A stretch of 64,000 nt of DNA from Kluyvera sp036759925 (lineage in GTDB: Bacteria; Pseudomonadota; Gammaproteobacteria; Enterobacterales; Enterobacteriaceae). Made by a program: the position numbers and the translations under genes. The DNA is taken from contig NZ_JAPKIB010000011.1 in the NCBI RefSeq assembly GCF_036759925.1, forward strand, positions 1 through 64,000, given 5' to 3'. Below, one piece after another: positions 51,444 to 60,812 of this stretch. Below the pieces are notes generated by a model. The model was not told the DNA's origin. It worked only from the letters and a program-made list of their open reading frames with translations, and searched no databases. How positions within the stretch are numbered: position 1 is the stretch's first letter; the number at the start of each line of letters is the position of its first letter.

Positions 51444-52391
51444 ATGGAAAATCGGCTGACTATTAAAGATATCGCTCGCCTGAGCGGTGTCGGGAAATCA
51501 ACCGTCTCCCGCGTGCTGAATAATGAAAGCGGCGTGAGCGATCGCACCCGTGAACGCGTCGAAGCCGTCATGGTGCAGCACGGCTTCTCCCCTTCACGCT
51601 CCGCGCGCGCCATGCGCGGGCAAAGCGATAAGGTGGTGGCGATTATCGTCACCCGTCTGGATTCGCTGTCGGAAAACCTGGCGGTACAGACCATGCTGCC
51701 GGCCTTCTACGAGCAGGGCTACGACCCTATCATGATGGAAAGCCAGTTCTCGCCGGAGAAAGTGACCGAGCATCTGGCGATGCTGAAACGCCGCAATATC
51801 GACGGCGTGATCCTGTTTGGCTTTACCGGCGTGACCGAGGAGATTCTGGGCGACTGGCACTCGACGCTGGTGCTGATGGCCCGTGATGCCAACGGTTTTG
51901 CCTCCGTCTGTTATGACGACACCGGGGCGATTACGCAACTGATGCAGCGCCTGTTCGAAGTGGGCCATCGCCATATTAGTTTCCTCGGCGTTCCTCCTGC
52001 CGACGTCACCACCGGGCAGCGGCGTCACGATGCCTATCAGGCGTTCTGCAAACGCCACAAGCTGACGCCGGTCGCCGCACTGCCGGGCCTGGCGATGAAG
52101 CAGGGCTACGACTTCGCAAGCCAGGTTATCACCCCAGAGACCACCGCGCTTATCTGCGCGACGGACACCCTCGCTCTCGGCGTGAGTAAGTACCTTCAGG
52201 AGCAGCGCATCGACAACGTCCAGTTAGCGAGCGTCGGTAACACGCCGCTGACCAAATTCCTGCACCCGGAAATTATCACCGTCGATCCCGGCTACGCCGA
52301 GGCCGGACACCGCGCCGCAGAGCAGCTGATCGCCCAGATCAGCGGTAAGAGCGAACCGCATCAGATCGTGATCCCCGCCATTCTGTCCTAA
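51444..52391 (+). CDS. treR: Trehalose operon repressor TreR
   Basis: 315 residues, LacI family. The helix-turn-helix and hinge are at the start: LTIKDIARLSGVGKSTVSRVL, NNESGVSDRTRERVEAV, then SRSARAMRGQ. The sugar-binding core follows (about 60-315). TreR responds to trehalose-6-phosphate and represses treBC. It is divergent from mgtA and followed 190 bp later by treB, the E. coli order. Confidence 0.95.
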   Translation: MENRLTIKDIARLSGVGKSTVSRVLNNESGVSDRTRERVEAVMVQHGFSPSRSARAMRGQSDKVVAIIVTRLDSLSENLAVQTMLPAFYEQGYDPIMMESQFSPEKVTEHLAMLKRRNIDGVILFGFTGVTEEILGDWHSTLVLMARDANGFASVCYDDTGAITQLMQRLFEVGHRHISFLGVPPADVTTGQRRHDAYQAFCKRHKLTPVAALPGLAMKQGYDFASQVITPETTALICATDTLALGVSKYLQEQRIDNVQLASVGNTPLTKFLHPEIITVDPGYAEAGHRAAEQLIAQISGKSEPHQIVIPAILS

Positions 52392-52410
52392 GCTTAACAT
52401 CAGCTTTAAT

Positions 52411-52476
52411 GTGATCGCCGCAGCGTTTCGGGAACGTTCCCATTTTCCCGAAACCGCAAACCCGTTAGGCTAATAT
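52411..52476 (+). promoter_or_regulatory. treB operator/promoter region
   Basis: A LacI-type palindrome GGGAACGTTCCC lies at 52430-52441, and an overlapping pair TTTCGGGAA (52426-52434) and TTCCCGAAA (52445-52453) forms a second inverted repeat: likely TreR sites. TGTGATCG at 52411-52417 is a half CRP site. A -10-like TAATAT is at 52471-52476. This predicts repression by TreR and activation by CRP. Confidence 0.65.
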
Positions 52477-52584
52477 TCAGCGTATTAATAACGGTTCGAT
52501 CCTGAGTCCGTCAGATGTCTCGCTAACAAGTGCATCTGAAGTGGCGGTATCGGGGAGATCTCACCTCTGTTTTAAGGCCCTATC

Positions 52585-54006
52585 ATGAGCAAAAAAATAG
52601 ACCAAAAGAACATCGATAAACTTATCGAGCTGGTTGGCGGGCGCGAGAACATCGCCACCGTCAGCCACTGCATCACGCGCCTGCGCTTTGTGCTTAACGA
52701 TCCGGCCAAGGCCTCCCCGAAAGCTATCGAAGAGCTGCCGATGGTCAAAGGCTGCTTCACCAACGCCGGGCAATTCCAGGTGGTTATCGGCACGGAAGTG
52801 GGCGACTACTATCAGGCGCTGCTTGCCACCACCGGCCAGACCGGTGCGGACAAAGAGCAGGCCAAAACGGCGGCTCGCCAGAATATGAAATGGCACGAGC
52901 AGATGATTTCTCACTTCGCTGAGATCTTCTTCCCGCTGCTGCCAGCGCTTATCAGCGGGGGCTTGATCTTAGGCTTCCGCAACGTGATCGGCGACCTGCC
53001 GATGAGCAACGGCCAGACGCTGGCGCAGATGCACCCGTCGCTGCAAACCATCTATGACTTCCTGTGGTTGATTGGTGAGGCGATCTTCTTCTATCTGCCG
53101 GTCGGTATCTGCTGGTCTGCGGTGAAGAAAATGGGCGGCACGCCGATCCTCGGCATCGTGCTCGGCGTCACGCTGGTTTCTCCGCAGCTGATGAACGCCT
53201 ACCTGTTAGGTCAGCAGGTTCCAGAAGTGTGGAACTTCGGCCTGTTTACCATCGCTAAAGTCGGCTACCAGGCGCAGGTTATCCCGGCGCTGCTGGCGGG
53301 TCTGACCCTCGGCTTTATTGAGACGCGCCTTAAGCGCATCGTGCCGGACTACCTCTACCTGGTCATCGTACCGGTATGCTCGCTGATTCTAGCGGTATTC
53401 CTTGCTCACGCGATTATCGGGCCATTTGGTCGCTTGATTGGCGACGGTGTTGCCTTCGCCGTACGTCACCTGCTGACCGGCAGTTTCGCACCAATTGGCG
53501 CCGCACTGTTCGGCTTCCTGTATGCGCCGCTGGTGATTACCGGTGTGCACCAGACCACGCTGGCCATTGATATGCAGATGATTCAGAGCATGGGCGGCAC
53601 CCCGGTGTGGCCGATGATTGCCCTGTCAAACATCGCGCAGGCCTCTGCCGTCGTCGGCATTATCATTTGCAGCCGTAAGGCCAAAGAGCGTGAAATCTCC
53701 GTTCCGGCGGCTATCTCCGCCTACCTCGGCGTAACCGAACCAGCCATGTACGGGATCAACCTGAAGTACCGCTTCCCGATGCTCTGCGCCATGATCGGTT
53801 CCGGCATCGCGGGCCTGCTGTGCGGCCTGTACGGCGTGCTGGCGAACGGTATCGGCGTCGGCGGCCTGCCGGGCATCCTGTCGATTAAGCCAACCTTCTG
53901 GGGCGTCTACAGCATCGCCATGATTATCACCATCGTAGTACCGATTCTTCTGACGGTGATGGTCTACAAACGCAAAGAGCGTCAGGGCACGCTGCCCGTC
54001 ATGTAA
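52585..54006 (+). CDS. treB: PTS trehalose-specific EIIBC component
   Basis: 473 residues. EIIB is residues 1-90 with the phosphorylated Cys in TVSHCITRLRFVL (about 29); EIIC (about 110-465) has ten predicted membrane segments and the GVTEPAMYG signature (about 381-389). It imports trehalose and releases trehalose-6-phosphate. There is no EIIA domain, so it depends on Crr (EIIA-Glc), as in E. coli. Confidence 0.96.
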   Translation: MSKKIDQKNIDKLIELVGGRENIATVSHCITRLRFVLNDPAKASPKAIEELPMVKGCFTNAGQFQVVIGTEVGDYYQALLATTGQTGADKEQAKTAARQNMKWHEQMISHFAEIFFPLLPALISGGLILGFRNVIGDLPMSNGQTLAQMHPSLQTIYDFLWLIGEAIFFYLPVGICWSAVKKMGGTPILGIVLGVTLVSPQLMNAYLLGQQVPEVWNFGLFTIAKVGYQAQVIPALLAGLTLGFIETRLKRIVPDYLYLVIVPVCSLILAVFLAHAIIGPFGRLIGDGVAFAVRHLLTGSFAPIGAALFGFLYAPLVITGVHQTTLAIDMQMIQSMGGTPVWPMIALSNIAQASAVVGIIICSRKAKEREISVPAAISAYLGVTEPAMYGINLKYRFPMLCAMIGSGIAGLLCGLYGVLANGIGVGGLPGILSIKPTFWGVYSIAMIITIVVPILLTVMVYKRKERQGTLPVM

Positions 54007-54018
54007 CACACCTTCTTC

Positions 54019-54036
54019 GGGGCGCACTTGCGCCCC
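54019..54036 (+). other. Stem-loop between treB and treC
   Basis: GGGGCGC and GCGCCCC form a 7-bp stem with a 4-nt loop 12 bp after the treB stop, without a long T tract. It may stabilise the treB part of the mRNA or lower read-through into treC. Confidence 0.5.
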
Positions 54037-54060
54037 TGATTCTTATTAGAGGACAACCGA

Positions 54061-55704
54061 ATGAATACACTACCTCACTGGTGGCAAAACGGCGTGATTT
54101 ACCAGATCTACCCGAAAAGCTTCCAGGACACGACCGGCAGCGGAACGGGAGATCTGCGCGGCGTCACCTCACGTCTCGACTATCTGCAAAAGCTCGGCGT
54201 TGATGCCATCTGGATAACGCCGTTCTACGTTTCCCCGCAGGTCGATAACGGTTACGACATTGCCAACTACACCGAGATCGACCCCTCTTACGGCACGATC
54301 GCCGATTTTGACAAGCTGGTTGCCGAGGCGCATCAGCGCGGGATTCGCATCGTGCTGGACATGGTACTCAACCACACTTCCACCCATCACGCATGGTTTA
54401 AAGCGTCGCTGAAGAAAGAGAGCCCATACCGCCAGTTCTATATCTGGCGCGACGGCACGCCGGACACCCCGCCGAATAACTGGCGATCGAAGTTTGGCGG
54501 CAATGCCTGGCAGTGGGACGCGGCCAGCGGCCAGTACTATCTACACCTGTTCGCCACCGAGCAGGCGGATCTCAACTGGGAAAATGAAACGGTCCGCGCC
54601 GAGCTGAAAAAGGTCTGCGAGTTCTGGGCCGATCGCGGCGTTGACGGCCTGCGCCTCGACGTTATCAACCTGATCTCGAAAGACCAAAGCTTCCCGGACG
54701 ACCATCAGGGCGATGGTCGCCGTTTCTATACCGACGGCCCACGCGCCCACGAGTTCCTGCAGGAGTTCAGCCGCGATGTCTTTACGCCACGTGGCCTGAT
54801 GACCGTCGGCGAGATGTCGTCGACCACGCTTGAGAACTGCCAGCAGTACGCCTCTCTCGACGGCAAAGAGCTGTCGATGACCTTTAACTTCCACCACCTG
54901 AAGGTGGACTACCCTGGTGGCGAGAAGTGGACGCTGGCGCGCCCGGACTTTGTGGCGCTGAAGTCGCTGTTCAATCACTGGCAGCAGGGGATGCACAACC
55001 GCGCCTGGAACGCGCTGTTCTGGTGTAACCACGACCAGCCACGCATTGTTTCGCGCTTTGGCGACGAAGGTGAACATCGCGTCACCGCAGCGAAAATGCT
55101 GGCGATGGTGCTGCATGGGATGCAGGGCACACCGTACATCTATCAGGGCGAAGAGATTGGCATGACCAACCCGCACTTCACGACGATTGAGCAGTACCGC
55201 GACGTGGAGAGCCACAACATGTATAACGAGCTGCTGGCGCAGGGACGAGACGCCGACGAGCTACTGGCGATTCTTGCCAGCAAATCCCGCGACAACAGCC
55301 GCACGCCGATGCAGTGGGACGCTAGCCCTAACGCTGGTTTTACCGAAGGCAAACCGTGGATTGGCGTCAGCCACAACTATGCTGAGATCAACGCCGAACG
55401 CGCGCTGGCAGAGCCGGATTCGGTGTTTTACGCCTACCAACAGCTGATTGCGCTGCGTAAGTCCGAACCGGTGCTGACCTGGGGTGACTACCAGGATCTG
55501 CTGCCTGAGCACCCGTCGCTGTGGTGCTACCGCCGTCAGTGGCAGGGGCAAACGCTGCTGGTCGCCGCCAACCTCAGCGGTGAGCCGCAGGCCTGGGAAC
55601 CACCGGCGGGCTCCACCGATGGTGAGGTGTTGATGAGCAACTACGACACCCCTGCTGGCATGACGCTGCGTCCGTTTGAAGCTATCTGGTGGCTTCAACG
55701 TTAA
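54061..55704 (+). CDS. treC: Alpha,alpha-phosphotrehalase
   Basis: 547 residues, GH13 family. Signature regions: DMVLNHTS (about 100), DGLRLDVINLIS with the nucleophile Asp (about 198), GEMSS with the acid/base Glu (about 255) and WCNHDQPR (about 325). It splits trehalose-6-phosphate into glucose and glucose-6-phosphate in the cytosol. The start MNTLPHWWQNGVIYQIYPK and the end EAIWWLQR match the E. coli protein. It is the last gene of the tre operon. Confidence 0.96.
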   Translation: MNTLPHWWQNGVIYQIYPKSFQDTTGSGTGDLRGVTSRLDYLQKLGVDAIWITPFYVSPQVDNGYDIANYTEIDPSYGTIADFDKLVAEAHQRGIRIVLDMVLNHTSTHHAWFKASLKKESPYRQFYIWRDGTPDTPPNNWRSKFGGNAWQWDAASGQYYLHLFATEQADLNWENETVRAELKKVCEFWADRGVDGLRLDVINLISKDQSFPDDHQGDGRRFYTDGPRAHEFLQEFSRDVFTPRGLMTVGEMSSTTLENCQQYASLDGKELSMTFNFHHLKVDYPGGEKWTLARPDFVALKSLFNHWQQGMHNRAWNALFWCNHDQPRIVSRFGDEGEHRVTAAKMLAMVLHGMQGTPYIYQGEEIGMTNPHFTTIEQYRDVESHNMYNELLAQGRDADELLAILASKSRDNSRTPMQWDASPNAGFTEGKPWIGVSHNYAEINAERALAEPDSVFYAYQQLIALRKSEPVLTWGDYQDLLPEHPSLWCYRRQWQGQTLLVAANLSGEPQAWEPPAGSTDGEVLMSNYDTPAGMTLRPFEAIWWLQR

Positions 55705-55710
55705 CCCTCC

Positions 55711-55741
55711 AGCCCGGTAGCACCCTGCTGCCGGGCTTCTT
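55711..55741 (+). terminator. Terminator after treC
   Basis: AGCCCGGTAGCA (55711-55722) and TGCTGCCGGGCT (55726-55737) form a 12-bp stem with one mismatch-type pair and a 3-nt loop, followed by TCTT. Confidence 0.8.
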
Positions 55742-56100
55742 CGCATCACGCTGTTTTTCGGCCCTTTTCCGGACGTTTATTGAGCAGCAAAATTTACATT
55801 ACCCTCAGCGCTTGCCATCTGTACTCTTGCATTTTTACTTTGTTCTGAATCAATAAAAGCGCAAACATCTTTGATGCAAATCACTACATATAGAACTTAA
55901 AATGCGTCCCGGCCCAACATATGGTATTTATCGACTATCATTGTAACAAATGATAATCACCAAAAAGATAGTCGGTATGTGGATAACCTGGGCCGCACAC
56001 GAGGGAAAGTATTGGTTAATGGAGTGATTACGCCAATCGTCGTTTTCCCGCCTCTGTGGATAACCTGTTCTTATAACGTACTTATAAAATTGGAGTGATC
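55742..56100 (+). promoter_or_regulatory. nrdD regulatory region: FNR site, NrdR-like boxes, two DnaA boxes
   Basis: The 360-bp upstream region contains TTGATGCAAATCAC (55871-55884), one mismatch from the FNR consensus. Two NrdR-like boxes, CACTACATATAGAACT (55882-55897) and CCCAACATATGGTATT (55913-55928), are exactly 31 bp apart, the three-turn spacing NrdR needs. Two perfect DnaA boxes (TGTGGATAA) lie at 55978-55986 and 56055-56063, both followed by CCTG. There is also an inverted repeat CGACTATC / GATAGTCG (55932-55974). This predicts anaerobic induction by FNR and dATP/ATP-linked repression by NrdR. Confidence 0.6.
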
Positions 56101-58239
56101 ATGACACCGCATGTGATGAAACGAGATGGCTGTAAAGTGCCGTTCAAATCAGAGCGCATCAAAGAAGCAATTCTGCGTGCAGCTAAAGCAGCGGGAGTCG
56201 ATGACGCAGACTATTGCGCCACCGTCGCAGCAATCGTTAGCCAACAAATGCAGGGCCAGGCGCAAGTTGATATCAACGTGATTCAGACCGCCGTTGAGAA
56301 CCAGCTGATGTCCGGGCCGTACAAGCAGCTCGCGCGTGCCTATATCGAATATCGCCACGACCGCGACAGCCAGCGCGAAAAACGCGGTCGTCTGAACCAG
56401 GAAATTCGCGGCCTGGTTGAGCAGACCAACTCGGCGCTGCTGAACGAGAACGCCAACAAAGACAGTAAAGTGATCCCGACCCAGCGCGACCTGCTGGCCG
56501 GTATCGTCGCTAAGCACTACGCTCGCCAGCACCTGCTGCCGCACGACGTGGTGATGGCGCACGAGCGCGGTGTTATCCACTACCACGACCTCGACTACTC
56601 GCCGTTCTTCCCGATGTTCAACTGTATGCTGATCGACCTGAAAGGCATGCTGACGCAGGGCTTTAAGATGGGCAACGCGGAGATCGAGCCGCCAAAATCC
56701 ATCTCTACCGCGACTGCGGTGACCGCGCAGATCATCGCACAGGTGGCTAGCCACATTTACGGCGGCACCACCATCAACCGTATCGATGAAGTGCTGGCAC
56801 CGTTTGTCACTGCCAGCTTCAACAAGCATCGCCAGACCGCTGAAGAGTGGCAGATCCCGAACGCGGAAGAGTATGCCCGTTCTCGTACCGAGAAAGAGTG
56901 CTACGACGCCTTCCAGTCGCTGGAGTATGAAGTGAACACGCTGCATACCGCCAACGGCCAGACCCCGTTTGTGACCTTTGGTTTCGGTCTCGGCACCAGC
57001 TGGGAATCCCGCCTGATTCAGCAGTCCATTCTGCGTAATCGTATCGCGGGCCTCGGCAAAAATCGCAAAACCGCGGTGTTCCCGAAACTGGTCTTCGCCA
57101 TTCGCGATGGTCTGAACCACAAGCCGGGCGATGCCAACTACGACATCAAGCAACTGGCACTGGAATGCGCGAGCAAGCGCATGTACCCGGACATCCTCAA
57201 CTACGATCAGGTAGTGAAAGTCACCGGTTCGTTTAAAACTCCGATGGGCTGCCGCAGCTTCCTCGGCGTGTGGGAAAACGAAGACGGCGAACAGGTTCAC
57301 GATGGCCGTAACAACCTCGGCGTAATCAGCCTCAACCTGCCGCGCATCGCGCTGGAAGCAAAAGGCGACGAAGCCGCGTTCTGGTCACTGCTGGACGAAC
57401 GTCTGGTGCTGGCGCGTAAAGCGCTGATGACTCGTATCGCTCGCCTGGAAGGGGTAAAGGCCCGCGTGGCGCCAATCCTGTATATGGAAGGTGCCTGCGG
57501 CGTGCGTCTGAAAGCGGACGACGACGTTTCCGAAATCTTCAAAAACGGTCGCGCGTCTATTTCTCTGGGCTACATCGGTATCCACGAGACCATCAACGCG
57601 CTGTTCGGCAACCAGCATATGTACGACAGCGAGATGCTGCGTGAGAAAGGCGTGGCGATTGTTCAGCGTCTGCGCGACGCCGTTGACCAGTGGAAAGATG
57701 AAACCGGCTACGGCTTCAGCCTGTACAGCACGCCAAGTGAAAACCTGTGCGACCGCTTCTGCCGTCTGGACACCGCCGAGTTTGGCCTCGTTGAGGGTGT
57801 GACCGACAAAGGCTACTACACCAACAGCTTCCACCTCGATGTGGAGAAGAAGGTGAACCCGTACGACAAGATTGATTTTGAAGCGGCCTATCCGCCAATC
57901 GCTAACGGCGGCTTCATCTGCTACGGCGAGTACCCGAACATTCAGCACAACCTGAAGGCGCTGGAAGACGTGTGGGATTACAGCTATCAGCACGTGCCGT
58001 ATTACGGTACCAACACGCCAATCGACGAGTGCTACGAGTGCGGCTTTACCGGTGAGTTCGAGTGCACCAGCAAAGGCTTCACCTGCCCGAAATGCGGTAA
58101 CCACGACGCTGCGCGCGTCTCCGTGACTCGCCGCGTCTGCGGCTACCTCGGCAGCCCGGACGCCCGTCCGTTCAACGCCGGTAAGCAGGAAGAAGTGAAG
58201 CGCCGCGTTAAGCACCTGGGTAACGGGCAGCTCGGTTAA
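56101..58239 (+). CDS. nrdD: Anaerobic ribonucleoside-triphosphate reductase
   Basis: 712 residues from MTPHVMKRDGCKVPFKSERI, with GGAG upstream. An ATP-cone occupies residues 1-95. The glycyl radical is in RRVCGYLGSPDARPF (Gly about 681). Four zinc-binding Cys lie just before it: CYECGF and CPKCG. It reduces ribonucleoside triphosphates to deoxy forms without oxygen, using formate. NrdG activates it by radical formation. The sequence is nearly the E. coli one. A palindromic repeat separates it from nrdG. Confidence 0.97.
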   Translation: MTPHVMKRDGCKVPFKSERIKEAILRAAKAAGVDDADYCATVAAIVSQQMQGQAQVDINVIQTAVENQLMSGPYKQLARAYIEYRHDRDSQREKRGRLNQEIRGLVEQTNSALLNENANKDSKVIPTQRDLLAGIVAKHYARQHLLPHDVVMAHERGVIHYHDLDYSPFFPMFNCMLIDLKGMLTQGFKMGNAEIEPPKSISTATAVTAQIIAQVASHIYGGTTINRIDEVLAPFVTASFNKHRQTAEEWQIPNAEEYARSRTEKECYDAFQSLEYEVNTLHTANGQTPFVTFGFGLGTSWESRLIQQSILRNRIAGLGKNRKTAVFPKLVFAIRDGLNHKPGDANYDIKQLALECASKRMYPDILNYDQVVKVTGSFKTPMGCRSFLGVWENEDGEQVHDGRNNLGVISLNLPRIALEAKGDEAAFWSLLDERLVLARKALMTRIARLEGVKARVAPILYMEGACGVRLKADDDVSEIFKNGRASISLGYIGIHETINALFGNQHMYDSEMLREKGVAIVQRLRDAVDQWKDETGYGFSLYSTPSENLCDRFCRLDTAEFGLVEGVTDKGYYTNSFHLDVEKKVNPYDKIDFEAAYPPIANGGFICYGEYPNIQHNLKALEDVWDYSYQHVPYYGTNTPIDECYECGFTGEFECTSKGFTCPKCGNHDAARVSVTRRVCGYLGSPDARPFNAGKQEEVKRRVKHLGNGQLG

Positions 58240-58304
58240 GTTCGAGCGGTTTTTCCCCTCCCCCCTAAGGCTGAGGGAACCGTTCACTGCACCATCGTAC
58301 CACC

Positions 58305-58371
58305 GTAGCCCGGCCGAGCGTAGCGACGCCGGGGCCGTCCCGGAGTCGGCGTACCGCCTCGTCCGGGCTAC
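58305..58371. repeat. GTAGCCCGGCCGAGCG...CCGGGCTAC repeat between nrdD and nrdG
   Basis: A 67-bp near copy of the 45503-45572 element with the same ends. It sits inside an operon, so the transcript will carry a strong hairpin between nrdD and nrdG. This may stabilise nrdD mRNA and set different protein levels from the two genes. Confidence 0.75.
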
Positions 58372-58397
58372 GATGGTTGCTAATCTGGAACGCGAAC

Positions 58398-58862
58398 ATG
58401 AATTACCATCAATACTACCCCGTCGACATCGTTAACGGGCCGGGTACACGCTGCACGCTGTTTGTTTCCGGCTGCGTTCACGAATGCCCCGGCTGCTACA
58501 ACAAGAGCACCTGGCGCGTGAACTCCGGTCAGCCGTTTACCGCCGAGATGGCCGACCGCATCATCGCCGACCTGAACGACACCCGCGTAAAACGCCAGGG
58601 GATTTCCCTCTCCGGCGGCGACCCGCTGCACCCGCAAAACGTACCGGAAATTCTCAAACTGGTTCAGCGCATTCACGCCGAATGCCCCGGCAAAGATATC
58701 TGGGTCTGGACCGGCTACAAAATTGACGAACTGAACGCCGCGCAGAGGGAAGTCGTGAATCTGATCAACGTGCTGGTCGACGGTAAGTTTGTGCAGGACT
58801 TAAAAGACCCGGCGCTTATCTGGCGCGGCAGCAGCAATCAAGTCGTGCACCACCTGCGTTAA
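58398..58862 (+). CDS. nrdG: Anaerobic ribonucleotide reductase activating protein
   Basis: 154 residues from MNYHQYYPVDIVNGPGTRC. The radical-SAM cluster motif is CVHECPGC (about residues 26-33). It uses S-adenosylmethionine and a 4Fe-4S cluster to make the glycyl radical on NrdD. Further typical segments are ISLSGGDPLHPQNVPEIL and IWVWTGYK. It is convergent with the PRD regulator gene, with a GTCAGCCG/CGGCTGAC stem at 58871-58894 that overlaps the end of the latter. Confidence 0.97.
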   Translation: MNYHQYYPVDIVNGPGTRCTLFVSGCVHECPGCYNKSTWRVNSGQPFTAEMADRIIADLNDTRVKRQGISLSGGDPLHPQNVPEILKLVQRIHAECPGKDIWVWTGYKIDELNAAQREVVNLINVLVDGKFVQDLKDPALIWRGSSNQVVHHLR

Positions 58863-58870
58863 TCCCCTAC

Positions 58871-58894
58871 GTCAGCCGCTCAAAACCGGCTGAC
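58871..58894. terminator. Possible bidirectional terminator between nrdG and the PRD regulator
   Basis: GTCAGCCG (58871-58878) and CGGCTGAC (58887-58894) form an 8-bp stem with an 8-nt loop; no clear T tract. It overlaps the 3' end of the regulator gene. Confidence 0.4.
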
Positions 58895-60790
58895 GCACTC
58901 CATCGCCACCGCCTTAAACTCATCAAAGCTGCGGGTCGCTGACAGGCGCGTCATGGCGCGTTCGCGCAGGAAAGTGACGAAAATATCGTAGATAGCCATC
59001 GCCTCTTCATACTCGCTTTTGCTGATCGCCAGCAGGAAGATGATGTGGGCGGTTTCATCGCCCCAGGCGATGCCCTGCGGGGCAATGACGGTGTAGACCA
59101 CGGTTTTTTGCGCCAGCAGCCCCAGGGCGTGCGGCAGCGCAATGCCATCGCCGAGCATGGTGCTAACAATCGCTTCACGTTCTACCACCGAAGCGTGGAA
59201 CGCTTCGTCGACAAACCCTTCCTGCTCAAGCTGCTGGCAGAGTTCGGCAAACAGCGTCTGCTGGTCCATCGGGCCGTCGATAACCCGAAAATGGGCGGCG
59301 TCGAAGAACTTGTTCAACATCCACGGGCGCGTGCGGTCGACCAGCACCAGCTTGCCAATCTGGTCCAGCTGGTAATCCGTAGGGAACGGTGAAATGGTAA
59401 CAACCGGCTTCTCTTTTTCGCTGATACGCACCGTGGAAATGACAAAATCTTCGCTCACGCTCTCCAGCTGTTCGTACTCGCGCTGGGACAGCGTAGCGGC
59501 AATCTCTACCTGCGGATATTTACGCTGCAGAATGGCTTCAATCACCCGCACCATGGCGTTACCGGCATCGCACACCAGCAGCACCTTCGGCTGGCGCTGG
59601 TAGCCGATATTGTAGTGACGCTCTAACCCCACGCCGATGTGCAGCACCAGAAAACCGATTTCGTTTTCGCTGATGGTGTAAGGGGTATATTTCCCCCAGC
59701 TTGAAACCGCCGCCAGCGTCATATCCCACGCCATCGGGTAGTGCTGCTTGATGTTATCGAGCAGCGGGTTAGGGATCATAATCTGGTAGCGCACGCGGGT
59801 GATCATGGTCTTAATGTGGGTCAGCAAGTCCGCATGCAGCTGCGCGTCCTCCAGCAGGTTGTAGTTATACTGCTGATTGATATAGCGCAGGATGTAGTTC
59901 ACCAGCGCTTCATCGTCGTCGGCGCTGATGGTTTCCGGGTCGACGTCCTGCACCTGCCGGGCGGCGATATGCACACACAGCCAGGCTTCTTCAGCCTGGG
60001 AGAACGGCTTTCCGGTGAGCTTTTGCAACGCGCTGGCCACATCATGAGCGACATCGCGCACGTTCTGCGCGACCTCTTCGGCGCTGAAATCTGCCAGCGG
60101 ATAGCCGTCGCTTACGCGGCGCGCGACGACCGCACCGTACAGGCAGATAAAGCGCTCCCCGACATCGGTCAGGCGCACATGATGACGGATAAGCGTCTCT
60201 TCCAGCACGGCCTCCAGCATGGCTGGCACGCTATCATCAAACGCTTCCTGGCGGATCATCGGGTTCAGCGGCCCCTGCTGGCTGAGCTCCCACAGCAGGT
60301 CGGTCAGACAGGCGCGAATCGATACCTCGCTGCCAAACAGCTTCATGCCGTGGCGCGGGCGGGTCTCCAGCGTCAGCTGATAGCGCTGAAAGCGCTCGCG
60401 CACCTCTACCATATCGCCTTGCAGCGTCGCACGGCTGACAAACCACTCGTCGGCGAGATCCTCAAGCTTGATGGAGAACGCCGACGTCAGAAAACGCACC
60501 AGCAGGAAGTGAATACGATCCTGGGCGGTGCGGGGAATATGCTGCGGCTTAGGTGCGGTCTCTTCCAGCGTCTGATAGCGCGAAGGATCGTCAATCTTCA
60601 GCTGATAACCGCTGCCGCGAGTTAACACAAACTGCGCGCCGTAATTCATCAACAGCTCATTTAACGCGGTGATATCGGCGCGTACGGTGCGGGTCGAAAC
60701 CGACAAGCGCTGCGCCAGTTCGTCCTGCGGCAGCGTTTCGTTTTGCAGCAGAGTAAAGAGTTGCGCTAAACGTTGATTGGGAAATCTCAT
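58880..60790 (-). CDS. BglG/MtlR-type PRD transcriptional activator
   Basis: 636 residues. Domain order: winged helix-turn-helix at 1-60 (QRLAQLFTLLQNE, then LAQRLSVSTRTVRADITALN), a second HTH at about 85-145, two PRD domains at about 180-400 with conserved His, a PTS EIIB-like domain with VLLVCDAGNAMV (Cys about 405) and a C-terminal EIIA domain with GIALPHALG (His about 550). Phosphorylation of these His and Cys by the PTS sets activity. It stands at the end of a cluster with dgaE, dgaF and a lactonase, so it probably activates that cluster. In Salmonella the dga operon uses a sigma-54 activator instead, so this is a different control. Confidence 0.85.
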   Translation of the reverse strand: MRFPNQRLAQLFTLLQNETLPQDELAQRLSVSTRTVRADITALNELLMNYGAQFVLTRGSGYQLKIDDPSRYQTLEETAPKPQHIPRTAQDRIHFLLVRFLTSAFSIKLEDLADEWFVSRATLQGDMVEVRERFQRYQLTLETRPRHGMKLFGSEVSIRACLTDLLWELSQQGPLNPMIRQEAFDDSVPAMLEAVLEETLIRHHVRLTDVGERFICLYGAVVARRVSDGYPLADFSAEEVAQNVRDVAHDVASALQKLTGKPFSQAEEAWLCVHIAARQVQDVDPETISADDDEALVNYILRYINQQYNYNLLEDAQLHADLLTHIKTMITRVRYQIMIPNPLLDNIKQHYPMAWDMTLAAVSSWGKYTPYTISENEIGFLVLHIGVGLERHYNIGYQRQPKVLLVCDAGNAMVRVIEAILQRKYPQVEIAATLSQREYEQLESVSEDFVISTVRISEKEKPVVTISPFPTDYQLDQIGKLVLVDRTRPWMLNKFFDAAHFRVIDGPMDQQTLFAELCQQLEQEGFVDEAFHASVVEREAIVSTMLGDGIALPHALGLLAQKTVVYTVIAPQGIAWGDETAHIIFLLAISKSEYEEAMAIYDIFVTFLRERAMTRLSATRSFDEFKAVAMECVSRF

Positions 60791-60812
60791 GTCGGTTCCT
60801 TCCTGTTACGGC

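Noticed and set aside
55935..55962. A Fur-like box (AATGATAATCA) before nrdD
   Set aside because: Only about half of the 19-bp Fur consensus matches and it overlaps another inverted repeat; not reported as a site.
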